NCBI GenBank assembly: GCA_964404765.1
Contig: CAYOLL010000017.1
Coordinates: forward strand, 1 to 37,562
From: CAYOLL01 sp964404765 [NCBI: uncultured Gemmatimonadota bacterium]
Lineage (GTDB): Bacteria; 4572-55
DNA: 37,562 nt
Reading direction: 5' to 3'
Translations under genes and position numbers: made by a program
The notes under the pieces: generated by a model
Databases searched by the model: none
What the model saw: the letters and a program-made list of their open reading frames with translations, nothing else
Told to the model about the DNA's origin: nothing
Shown: in pieces, positions 23,336 through 30,978 of the stretch
Layout of the letters: every line of letters begins with the position of its first letter
Numbering within the stretch: the stretch's first letter is position 1

Positions 23336-25459
23336 TCAAAAATTTTGGGTAATTTCAAAGCTAAACGTTCGACCCAACCCGGGGATGTCGAAATCCTTGA
23401 AACCGGGGTAGGCGTATTCCTGATTCAGGATATTGTTAATTTTCAGTCTCAATTGCGCTTCACCGATACTAAGCCACCAGTGCGCCATCGTCCCGAGTGT
23501 CACATCGGCCACAAAATAGGCGTCAAGCGCATAAGCGTCAAGATTGTTGAGCGTATCATAAATCGAGATGTTTTGCTCGCTGGCACGGCGGGGACCAATA
23601 TAGCGGCCCTCGACATTCGCATAAAGCAGATAAGCCGGGATTTGGCAAGTCAACCCAAACTTGGTCATGACCGAAGGATAAAGACGGGTTCGAACGACCC
23701 ATTGTTGGCGGGGATCCCAAAGATCGGCCTTTTTTAGCCGGCTATCCTGATAGGAAGCGTTCAAATAACTGCTCCAGTTATTTTTTAACACGAGCAGTTC
23801 GGTTTCGAAACCGGCGGATTCGATTTCGGAAATGTTGGCCGGGATGTCGTTTTGCGTGGCCGTGCTACGGACAAGCTCGACTTTATTTTTGATGCGGTTG
23901 ATATAGCCGTTCCAGGAGAAAAACACGTCCGGGGTGACTTTGAAGCTCAAGGCGGCTTCAAAAGTTCGGGCTTTTTCCGGCGCCAATTCCGGATTGCCGA
24001 CCAGACCGCCCGGAATCATAAAATTTGTATAGAGTTCAACCGCCGACGGCGCTTTAAAAGATGTCCCATACAATATCTTGGCATTCAGACGGCGGGTGAT
24101 TGGAAAAACACCGGCAATCCGCGATGTCCACACATCATTGTAGATATTATGCGCGTCATAGCGCAAGCCCAGGGTCAAGCCCAACTCAGACAAAAACTGC
24201 GCTTCAACCAACTGAAAGGGATAGAGAATCGTCTGAGCGTACAACCCGGTCTGACTGAAAGTAGTATCGCTAAACGCCAGAAGATCCGTCGGCTCCGTCG
24301 GCTGGCCGCCTGTATGGCGATAAAAAGTCTGCGGCGCTTGCCGGTCGCGGGTATAATCAAAGCCAAAAATAATCCGATTCTGGCCGCGAAAACTGTAGGT
24401 CGCATCAGCGGTCATATCCAGACCGCTACATTTTACGCTGCGGGTTAACCAGTCCGCAAAGCCTTCCAGGTTGATGGCCAGATGTTCTTTATCACCAGGC
24501 TTTCCCTGGCTGACGGCAACAGAGGCATTACCGGTCAGGTGATCGCCGATTGGACGGGAATACTTACTGCGGACATAAAAATTGGTCAGGTTGATCCGGT
24601 TACGTCCGGTCAATACGCCCCAGCTTTGAAACTCACCGCCGGAATCCAAATTTTGGTAAAAACCGTCCAGCGTCAGCTTGCCAAAAGATTCGGTTTGATA
24701 GGACAGTTTGGCAAAAAAACTTTTCGGACGGGTAATGTCCGCAACGCTTTCCGTGCCCGGCGCATAAATTACATGGTCGGGAATATTTTGAGGGGATAAG
24801 CCGGAACGGTCGCTGCGGCTGCCGGCGCCGGCCAGTAAAAACTCAGCATGGCCCAATTTGCGCGTGTAAACCAGCTCGCCGCCGTAAGCCAACTCGCCGC
24901 CGGTACTTCCCGCGCGCGCCGAAATCATCCGACTATGGCCACTTCGGGAACTCTTGGTGATAATATTGACCACGCCCAAAAACGCATTCGCGCCATATAG
25001 AACGGAGGCCGGCCCGCGTACAATCTCGATTTGTTCGACAGCCGAAATCGGAAACAGGTCCTCATTCAGCCAGTTCTCCGTACTAGGTCGGAAAGCAATA
25101 GCCTGCCCATCAATCATAATTTTGACGTTACGTGACCAGGCCTGCATCCCGCTGTTGATTCCGCGTAAGCCAATATTGGCCAGGAGGTGGTCGGTGATCA
25201 AATCAAAACCGGGCACATTCTGTAAAACTTCGGCAATGGAACGATAGCCGCGTGTTTCAATCTGGCGCGCGGTAATCACCGAAATAATCGCCGGCGCCTG
25301 GGTTAATTTCTGATCGGTTTTGCTGGCTGTGGCAATGGTGATCTCCAGCAAATCTTCCAAAGGCAGATCCACCAAATGACCGATCCGACCGGTTTGCGCC
25401 CGCGTATGAGTCGGCATACCCAGCAAAAGGATTGGGACGAGAATGGAAAAAAACTTCAT
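23336..25459 (-). CDS. TonB-dependent outer-membrane receptor
   Basis: This receptor of about 707 residues has a signal peptide (MKFFSILVPILLLGMPTHTRA). A DLPLEDLLEITIATASK segment is followed by the plug (about 45-165: IISVITARQIE, VKIMIDGQA, VEQIEIVRGPASVLYGANA, GVVNIITK). The barrel ends SFEITQNF with a terminal Phe. The PLEDLL segment is shared with the receptor at 8357-10444, so the two belong to one subfamily distinct from the 11669-14245 receptor. The ATG at 25459 is preferred over an upstream TTG at 25468. Ligand unknown. Its end lies about 35 bp from the RhuM start. Confidence 0.93.
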   Translation of the reverse strand: MKFFSILVPILLLGMPTHTRAQTGRIGHLVDLPLEDLLEITIATASKTDQKLTQAPAIISVITARQIETRGYRSIAEVLQNVPGFDLITDHLLANIGLRGINSGMQAWSRNVKIMIDGQAIAFRPSTENWLNEDLFPISAVEQIEIVRGPASVLYGANAFLGVVNIITKSSRSGHSRMISARAGSTGGELAYGGELVYTRKLGHAEFLLAGAGSRSDRSGLSPQNIPDHVIYAPGTESVADITRPKSFFAKLSYQTESFGKLTLDGFYQNLDSGGEFQSWGVLTGRNRINLTNFYVRSKYSRPIGDHLTGNASVAVSQGKPGDKEHLAINLEGFADWLTRSVKCSGLDMTADATYSFRGQNRIIFGFDYTRDRQAPQTFYRHTGGQPTEPTDLLAFSDTTFSQTGLYAQTILYPFQLVEAQFLSELGLTLGLRYDAHNIYNDVWTSRIAGVFPITRRLNAKILYGTSFKAPSAVELYTNFMIPGGLVGNPELAPEKARTFEAALSFKVTPDVFFSWNGYINRIKNKVELVRSTATQNDIPANISEIESAGFETELLVLKNNWSSYLNASYQDSRLKKADLWDPRQQWVVRTRLYPSVMTKFGLTCQIPAYLLYANVEGRYIGPRRASEQNISIYDTLNNLDAYALDAYFVADVTLGTMAHWWLSIGEAQLRLKINNILNQEYAYPGFKDFDIPGLGRTFSFEITQNF

Positions 25460-25568
25460 GGCGAACAATCCACATTTTTAAAGATCGATAATTGTTAGCG
25501 TTCGAAAAAATCTATTGAATTTTCCTGCAAAAGCTAACCGTGTTTATTTTCCAAGTCAGGTAAGGAAC

Positions 25569-25681
25569 GTAGTGTTGTGCGGCATAAATTTGTGTAAACT
25601 CAAACCTAATAGGTTTTCAAAACCTATTAGGTCTGGCCTGCGCGAAAAAGTTCACACGAATTTAGGCCGCGTAGCAGTAGG
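25569..25681. repeat. Palindromic repeat B, copy 3 (full length, inverted)
   Basis: This is the only copy with both outer arms: GTGCGGCATAAATTTGTGTA on the left and CACACGAATTTAGGCCGC on the right. The core is CCTAATAGGTTT / AAACCTATTAGG instead of CCTGACGGGTTT / AAACCCGTCAGG in copies 1 and 2. Both arms changed together, so pairing is kept. Orientation is opposite to copies 1 and 2. Confidence 0.8.
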
Positions 25682-25799
25682 TTTCTCTCTTAAAAACTTA
25701 CAAAAGTAGGCAATTAGCGATAAAAACTTAAATTTATTATCTCAAATTGGCCGTTAAAAGTCAAGTGACAAATTTGGCAACTTGATAAATTGGCCGGAC

Positions 25800-25934
25800 T
25801 TGCTTCATGGAAAAATCCGCATGCCCGGCGGCATAAAGGGTGTGGGACGAAGCGCATGGCGCTGATGCGATAATTACGAATTACGAGTTAACGTGGGCCG
25901 GTCTTCTGTTGGGAAGGCCGGCTTTTATTTTATT
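25800..25934 (+). ncRNA. Candidate structured RNA ending in an intrinsic terminator
   Basis: Three hairpins follow each other: ATGCC-CGGC-GGCAT (25821-25834), CGCAT-GGCGCTG-ATGCG (25853-25869), and a terminator GCCGGTCTTC / GAAGGCCGGC (25897-25922) with tail TTTTATTTTATT. The terminator works only on the plus strand, yet no plus-strand gene ends nearby. It is either a small RNA or an attenuated leader of mntH. The 5' end is a guess, and no known RNA family was recognised. Confidence 0.4.
25897..25934 (+). terminator. Orphan rho-independent terminator upstream of mntH
   Basis: A 10-bp stem (one non-Watson-Crick pair), a 6-nt loop TGTTGG and a T-rich tail. No plus-strand ORF precedes it for several hundred bases. 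Confidence 0.85.
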
Positions 25935-25959
25935 GCAAGCGGTTTGCTGCAAAATTCTC

Positions 25960-26006
25960 TTGACTTATGGAAATAAAAACTAAAATTTAGGATAATCTAA
26001 AATTTA
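25960..26006 (+). promoter_or_regulatory. mntH promoter with DtxR/MntR-like operator
   Basis: TTGACT at 25960-25965 with TAAAAT at 25981-25986, or TGGAAA at 25968-25973 with GATAAT at 25991-25996, can serve as promoter hexamers. The palindrome TTTAG-GATAAT-CTAAA (25986-26001) overlaps both -10 candidates and resembles operators of manganese-responsive DtxR-family repressors. Placement before a manganese transporter supports that reading. Confidence 0.5.
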
Positions 26007-26020
26007 AATTTGGCAAGACT

Positions 26021-26052
26021 AATATTTGCCGTGAAAAACAACGGCAAATATT
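26021..26052 (+). promoter_or_regulatory. Perfect 12-bp inverted repeat in the mntH leader
   Basis: AATATTTGCCGT and ACGGCAAATATT flank the 8-nt loop GAAAAACA. There is no T-run after it, so it is not a terminator. It ends 42 bp before the start codon. It could be a second operator or an RNA stem controlling translation. Confidence 0.6.
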
Positions 26053-26094
26053 GCGCATAGCGTCACCCTATTTTTTAATAAGGAGGTCAAGAAT

Positions 26095-27468
26095 ATGGAA
26101 AATTTAAATAAAAATGTCGCTGAAACAGACAGTGTTTCCTCGAGTGGATGGAAACACGAGCGATCCACGCCGAGTCTGCCGGAAGTTCATGCCAGTCTGG
26201 TCGTGCCGCAAACGGCCAGCACCTGGCGCAAGCTGCTGGCATTTGCCGGGCCGGGCTTTTTAGTCTCAGTGGGCTATATGGACCCCGGCAATTGGGCGAC
26301 AGATATTGCCGGCGGGTCCAAATACAACTATGCCCTTCTTTCGGTCATTATGATTTCCAATCTGATGGCCATCTTACTGCAGCGTCTGGCTTTGAAATTG
26401 GGTATCGCCACCGGGCGCGACCTGGCGCAGGCGTGCCGCGATAGCTATTCCAAACCCGTTTCCTTTGCCCTCTGGGTATTATGTGAAATTGCGATTGCCG
26501 CCTGCGATCTGGCCGAGGTTATCGGCACGGCAATTGCCCTGAATCTGCTCTTCGGCATCCCGCTGATCTATGGAGTTTGCATAACCGCGTTGGATGTGCT
26601 GTTGATTTTAATGCTGCAAAACAAAGGCTTTCGGTATATCGAGGCCTTGGTGATTTCATTGGTTATGGTTGTTGGTTTTTGCTTTGGTCTGCAACTTATT
26701 TTCTCCCAGCCGAGTCTGGTCGGTATCGCCCTCGGCTTTGTGCCGTCGCCGGAGATCTTAGTCAACCCCGAGATGCTCTATATTGCCATGGGAATTTTGG
26801 GAGCGACGGTCATGCCGCATAATTTATACCTCCATTCTTCTATCGTGCAAACCCGCCGCTTCGAGTTGACTCCGGCCGGAAAGCGCGAAGCCATCAAATT
26901 CGCGACGATCGATTCCACCGTGGCGTTGATGTTTGCCCTGTTTATCAATGCCGCTATTTTGATTGTCGCCGCGGCAACCTTCTATCGCGCGGGGCATAAT
27001 GAGGTGGCCGAAATCGGGGAAGCCTATCAATTATTGACGCCGCTGCTGGGCGTTACCGGCGCAAGTACGCTGTTTGCCGTGGCGCTGCTGGCCTCGGGTC
27101 AAAGTTCAACGCTGACCAGCACGTTAGCCGGACAGATCGTGATGGAAGGATTTTTAAATATTCGACTGCGGCCCTGGCTGCGCCGATTGGTCACTCGCCT
27201 CATTGCCATCATACCCGCCGTGATCGTCACGGCAATTGCAGGGGAGAGCGGTACTGGCAAATTGCTTGTTCTGAGTCAGGTTATTCTTAGTATGCAGCTC
27301 AGTTTTGCCGTATTTCCCTTAGTCATGTTCACCGGCGATAAACGGAAGATGGGCGAATTTGTAAATTCACGCGGTATCCAAATATTAGCCTGGATCGTGG
27401 CGATTATTATTGCAACGCTGAATATATGGCTGCTATTTCAAACTTTCAGCGATTGGTTTAGCCATTAG
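26095..27468 (+). CDS. mntH: Nramp divalent metal transporter
   Basis: This proton-coupled Mn(II)/Fe(II) importer of the inner membrane has 457 residues. The metal-site motif DPGN is in [15 protein letters not shown] (helix 1) and the second motif is [10 protein letters not shown] (helix 6), both intact. About eleven membrane helices follow a 40-residue hydrophilic N terminus. A strong AAGGAGG SD precedes the ATG. The leader has a DtxR/MntR-like palindrome and a perfect hairpin, so metal-responsive control is likely. A universal stress protein gene follows after 8 bp and its SD overlaps the mntH stop codon region, indicating one transcript. Confidence 0.95.
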   Translation: MENLNKNVAETDSVSSSGWKHERSTPSLPEVHASLVVPQTASTWRKLLAFAGPGFLVSVGYMDPGNWATDIAGGSKYNYALLSVIMISNLMAILLQRLALKLGIATGRDLAQACRDSYSKPVSFALWVLCEIAIAACDLAEVIGTAIALNLLFGIPLIYGVCITALDVLLILMLQNKGFRYIEALVISLVMVVGFCFGLQLIFSQPSLVGIALGFVPSPEILVNPEMLYIAMGILGATVMPHNLYLHSSIVQTRRFELTPAGKREAIKFATIDSTVALMFALFINAAILIVAAATFYRAGHNEVAEIGEAYQLLTPLLGVTGASTLFAVALLASGQSSTLTSTLAGQIVMEGFLNIRLRPWLRRLVTRLIAIIPAVIVTAIAGESGTGKLLVLSQVILSMQLSFAVFPLVMFTGDKRKMGEFVNSRGIQILAWIVAIIIATLNIWLLFQTFSDWFSH

Positions 27469-27476
27469 GAGAGATC

Positions 27477-27902
27477 ATGTACCGAAAAATTCTAATCCCT
27501 GTTGAAAATACGACCACCGATCAGACTATTTTAAACCACATTCGACCGTTGGCGCGTTTGACCGGCGCCAGCCTGATTCTATTACATGTTGCGGATGGGT
27601 GGGCAGCGCGTCATTACAACGATTTGGAGCTTCAGGAAAGTGAAGAAATTCGCGAAGATAGGGCGTACCTGGCACAATTAGTAGCTGAACTCTCCACCGA
27701 TGGATTTGTAGTCGAATCCGTTTTGGCAATGGGGGATCCGGCCACCGAAATTATTCGGCTATCCCTGGAAAAGCAGGTTGATTTAATCGCCATGTCAACG
27801 CATGGTCATCGCTTTATCAGTGATGTTTTATATGGCAGTACTGCAGATAAGGTGAGACACCAGGTGGATATTCCGGTGCTGTTGCTAAAAGCCAAAAAAT
27901 AG
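27477..27902 (+). CDS. Universal stress protein (UspA family)
   Basis: This 141-residue single-domain Usp fold begins YRKILIPVENTTTDQTILNH and ends DIPVLLLKAKK. The nucleotide-loop region is STHGHRFISDVLYGST. In ATP-binding members this loop reads G-x2-G-x9-G-S/T; here Phe replaces the second glycine, so ATP binding may be weakened or lost. The gene is coupled to mntH (8-bp gap, AGGAG at the mntH stop). It may modulate the transporter or respond to the same metal or oxidative stress. This link is inferred from position only. Confidence 0.92.
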   Translation: MYRKILIPVENTTTDQTILNHIRPLARLTGASLILLHVADGWAARHYNDLELQESEEIREDRAYLAQLVAELSTDGFVVESVLAMGDPATEIIRLSLEKQVDLIAMSTHGHRFISDVLYGSTADKVRHQVDIPVLLLKAKK

Positions 27903-27912
27903 CCGCGCCGGT

Positions 27913-29100
27913 TTATTTTCCTTTTTTAGGAAAGGCATAAACGCCGGCGCAGTCGCCCGTTACGGTCACAGCTTGCAATTTGCCACGCAGAAAAGCCAGT
28001 TCAATCAGATCGCCACGCACATCATTCCGATCCTGATTTTCAGCCGATTTGACTTCCGGATAATAAACACTGCTGGCCATTCCGGTTACCAAAACCTTTT
28101 CCACGTACTTTCGCCCTACATGAATATCAATCCGCTCGCCACTGGCGATGTTGACCGGTTCCGGAGCAGTTCGTGTTAAGCTGTCGGTAGCTGCGGCAAG
28201 CGTATCTGTTTTGCCGATCTGATCATCAGACTGGGCATTTTTTGGCCAGTGTATGGCAATCGCCTGCCCGATGACGATGATTTCCCGCAGACGCTTATCC
28301 TCCAACCGGATTTGAATAGAATCGCCCTGAATTTCGCTGACCAATGCCGAATCTTCATAGGCGACAACAGGTCGGCCGGTTAAAACGATCCGATCTTCAC
28401 GTCGCAACAACTCGGCATGTTCGCAATACGCCCGGGTTTGATCATAGCGGATGGATACATTGCCGTTGGCTATAGCGCGTTGCTGACCGGAAAAATATTG
28501 CATCTGATCCGCGCGCATATAAGTAGAGTCGCCTTTTTCCCCAACCCACATCAATTGCGGATTCAAGTCAAAATTTGCGACTTCAGTCTTATCATCGTAC
28601 ACACCATGATTGCCTTGCAAAGTCACCTTTTCCTTAAAATCATCCAAAACGATGTGACCATTCGCTTCTACCCGTTCAAGGTCGCGCCAGTAGACCATGT
28701 GGTCAGCGACTATCTGACGCTCAAAGTCCGTCAGCATCACCCGATGATCAAGGATAATTTTCCTTTGCTGTTTATGATAGATAGCCTGATCCGCATTTAG
28801 TGTGCGTTTATTGTCATAAATGGTAACATTCCCATCCAACACGGCTTTTTGCTGGTTCTGGTAAATCCAGCCATTATCGCCGATCATCGTCATTTCCCCC
28901 TGCAAAATTTTTACCGGCGGCCGGATATGCAACAGATACTCGCCGGACGGCAATTCGGTCAGAGTGCCGCCATTAGGCGCGTAAAGTTCGTAAGGATTAG
29001 ACGGTTCATCGGCGGATACTATTTTAATCTGCAGCGGGATGAGGATAAAAAGGATGAAGCAGAAAACGACGCGGAAATGGCAGAGGGGGGAAATAGGCAT
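27913..29100 (-). CDS. OstA/LptA-like periplasmic protein
   Basis: This 395-residue protein has an N-terminal hydrophobic signal (about 12-30) followed by repeating beta-strand units of the OstA/LptA/LptD-N type. Examples are KAVLDGNVTIYDNKRTLNAD, AIANGNVSIRYDQTRAYCEH and VEANGHIVLDD. Such domains stack into a beta-jellyroll bridge that carries lipopolysaccharide through the periplasm. There is no LptD barrel, so it is a soluble or tethered member, longer than LptA (about 185). It is the last gene after sigma, anti-sigma and the HtrA-like gene, now separated from the last by a MITE-like insertion. Stress-regulated LPS transport is inferred. Confidence 0.8.
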   Translation of the reverse strand: MPISPLCHFRVVFCFILFILIPLQIKIVSADEPSNPYELYAPNGGTLTELPSGEYLLHIRPPVKILQGEMTMIGDNGWIYQNQQKAVLDGNVTIYDNKRTLNADQAIYHKQQRKIILDHRVMLTDFERQIVADHMVYWRDLERVEANGHIVLDDFKEKVTLQGNHGVYDDKTEVANFDLNPQLMWVGEKGDSTYMRADQMQYFSGQQRAIANGNVSIRYDQTRAYCEHAELLRREDRIVLTGRPVVAYEDSALVSEIQGDSIQIRLEDKRLREIIVIGQAIAIHWPKNAQSDDQIGKTDTLAAATDSLTRTAPEPVNIASGERIDIHVGRKYVEKVLVTGMASSVYYPEVKSAENQDRNDVRGDLIELAFLRGKLQAVTVTGDCAGVYAFPKKGK

Positions 29101-29114
29101 TACAAATTTAGACC

Positions 29115-29244
29115 TTGCGCTCGTAACTTCTCAAAAAGTGTTGGCTTATTGAAGCTTGCGAAGGCTTCAGCGAACAGCTTCATCAAATTTGCCGAAAAGC
29201 TTTCGCAAGGTTACCATTGGTTATTGAGAAACGACTTGCGCTCA
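29115..29244. mobile_element. MITE-like element A, copy 3, with 9-bp duplication
   Basis: The body 29124-29235 starts TAACTTCTCAAAAAGTGTTGG and ends TTATTGAGAAACGAC. Internal hairpin arms are of the type CTTGCGAAGGCTTC / GCTTTCGCAAGG. Flanks TTGCGCTCG (29115-29123) and TTGCGCTCA (29236-29244) form a 9-bp duplication with one mismatch. Without the element and one duplicate, the OstA-like gene would lie about 26 bp from the HtrA-like gene. Confidence 0.8.
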
Positions 29245-29247
29245 AAC

Positions 29248-30267
29248 TCAGCGTTTTATGACGGTGGTGGCTTTATTCGGTAACAGTCCTAACTCTACAA
29301 CAATGGGCAGAATTTGCTTATCCCGCCATACTTTTAGTTTTAAGGATACATTTGGCTGATCCAAAATAGCCTGTCGCATATTACGGGTGTTCGTTGCAGC
29401 ATACCCATTGACTTCCAGAATAATATCATTTTCTTTAAGACCGGCTTTTTGAGCGGGTGTATCGGCAAAGACCTTTACAACACGAATACCGGCGCCACCT
29501 TGAATCCCCATCTGTTTGGCCGCTAAAGACGACAAACTGTTAATCTCTACACCCAGCCAACCCCGTTCAATTTTTCCGCGGGCAATAAATTGGTCCAACC
29601 CGTTTTTCAGATCATTAATCGGAGCGACAAAGCCAATATCATAGCTAAGGTTTTCAGTGTGACTAGCCTGAAATGTGCTATTACTTAATGCGGCAACAAC
29701 AATTCCAATCAGCTCGCCTTTGCGGTTAAATACCGGAGCGCCCGTATCTCCCGGACGAATCGGCATACTGATTTGAATGAGCAGGCGCTCGCTGATTTTA
29801 CGGGCTAAATGGCTGGCAAAACCGGTTGAGGGCGAAAACTCCATTCCGTACGGATTGCCGATAGTTAATAGAAAAGAGCCGACTTCCAAGCTGTCGGAGT
29901 TACCCAGTGTTGCTGTCGGCGCATAGGTATAGGGTGATTTTAGCAGGCAGGTTGCCGTAAACTGATCGTGGCCAACAACGACAGCATTGCGCTGTACGCC
30001 GTTATTGTATGTGATGAGCGCAGACTTGGCGTCGCCAATCAATTCGGAACCGGTTAAAATATAACCGCCTTCGTGAATGACCACGCCACAACCGACATTT
30101 TTGGCGGAAGCCGCACCGCACTCCACCATTACCGTTGCAGGTATTGCCCGACGAATCAGGTTTGTAAGCTGCTCCTGGTCACAAAAAACTTGGCTGGCAA
30201 AGACGATAAGCGGGGAAAAAATCCAGCAAGATAAAAAAACTGCTGTATATGAAAAAGACCGCCTCAT
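29248..30267 (-). CDS. HtrA/DegP-like pseudoprotease with PDZ domain
   Basis: This 339-residue secreted protein has a signal peptide (about 1-25), a trypsin-like domain (about 34-225) and one PDZ domain (about 235-325: RGWLGVEINSL, DTPAQKAGLKENDIILEVNG). It aligns well with HtrA/DegS, but all three triad positions are changed. Glu75 replaces His (GYILTGSEL instead of GYILTNNHV). Ala105 replaces Asp (DQFTATCLLK instead of DPETDLAVLK). Thr175 replaces Ser (RPGDTGAPV instead of NPGNSGGPL). It should not cleave peptides. It starts 6 bp after the anti-sigma stop, so it is co-expressed and may sense misfolded envelope proteins through PDZ. Confidence 0.9.
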   Translation of the reverse strand: MRRSFSYTAVFLSCWIFSPLIVFASQVFCDQEQLTNLIRRAIPATVMVECGAASAKNVGCGVVIHEGGYILTGSELIGDAKSALITYNNGVQRNAVVVGHDQFTATCLLKSPYTYAPTATLGNSDSLEVGSFLLTIGNPYGMEFSPSTGFASHLARKISERLLIQISMPIRPGDTGAPVFNRKGELIGIVVAALSNSTFQASHTENLSYDIGFVAPINDLKNGLDQFIARGKIERGWLGVEINSLSSLAAKQMGIQGGAGIRVVKVFADTPAQKAGLKENDIILEVNGYAATNTRNMRQAILDQPNVSLKLKVWRDKQILPIVVELGLLPNKATTVIKR

Positions 30268-30273
30268 ATACGC

Positions 30274-30960
30274 TTAAAACCGTAATTTCGATGACGCTGA
30301 ATTTTGACCAACATGCGAGGTGTCAACTTCGGATGTAGCCGATGACGACTCACTTTTGGGATCGCCTGTAGAAGGGGCAACCCATTCACCTTCACCGGCG
30401 CCACGCAATAATCGGGGCTGCGCATCATCAAACTGCTCAGATGAAATGTGCGGCATAACAAATCGTCGCGGAGTGGAGGAAACCGCCTCCAGAAGGGGGT
30501 TATCTGCAGTATTGACGTGTGATTGCCTGGAAAAGCCCGGCGCTGCCAGAGCAGACTGCTCAACTAAAACGGGCGCCTGAGAAGAACCGGCAGTACCCGA
30601 CAAAAACCTATCTTGCAGCATATACGCGCCGGCGCCGAGAAAAACCAGCGCAACAGCCATGGCAAAAACAGGCGTGGCGTATGTCGATTGCAAGTTTGGC
30701 ATTCGAAGCCAGTCAAACGCTTTTTGCCACCAGGAAGCGTCGTTTTGTTGAACACGCCGCCATAGTCGCGATTCAAAGCCGGCGGACGCCTCGAGCTGCG
30801 GATAAGCGGTTAAGGCGTCAATAGACGCCTTCGTAAACTGATAGCTTTTTTCGCAATGTGAGCATTTGTGCAGATGGACTTCAATAAGCTGCCGCTGCTC
30901 CGCACTCAATGCGCCATCATAATAATCCGTAAAAAACTCAAGAATTTCTTTGCATCCCAT
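30274..30960 (-). CDS. Zinc-finger anti-sigma factor, membrane-anchored
   Basis: This 228-residue anti-sigma factor has an N-terminal zf-HC2/ZAS domain with Cys3, His29, Cys33 and Cys36 (H-x3-C-x2-C in VHLHKCSHC). A single membrane helix lies at about 95-114 (ATPVFAMAVALVFLGAGAY). A low-complexity periplasmic tail of about 110 residues is rich in Ser, Pro and Ala. The cytoplasmic part should bind the adjacent ECF sigma factor. The ATG at 30960 is chosen because GGAGG lies 8 nt upstream; the in-frame GTG at 30975 overlaps that SD. It is 18 bp after the sigma gene and 6 bp before the HtrA-like gene, the classical sigma/anti-sigma/HtrA order. Confidence 0.92.
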   Translation of the reverse strand: MGCKEILEFFTDYYDGALSAEQRQLIEVHLHKCSHCEKSYQFTKASIDALTAYPQLEASAGFESRLWRRVQQNDASWWQKAFDWLRMPNLQSTYATPVFAMAVALVFLGAGAYMLQDRFLSGTAGSSQAPVLVEQSALAAPGFSRQSHVNTADNPLLEAVSSTPRRFVMPHISSEQFDDAQPRLLRGAGEGEWVAPSTGDPKSESSSATSEVDTSHVGQNSASSKLRF

Positions 30961-30978
30961 TGTATTAGCCTCCACTCC

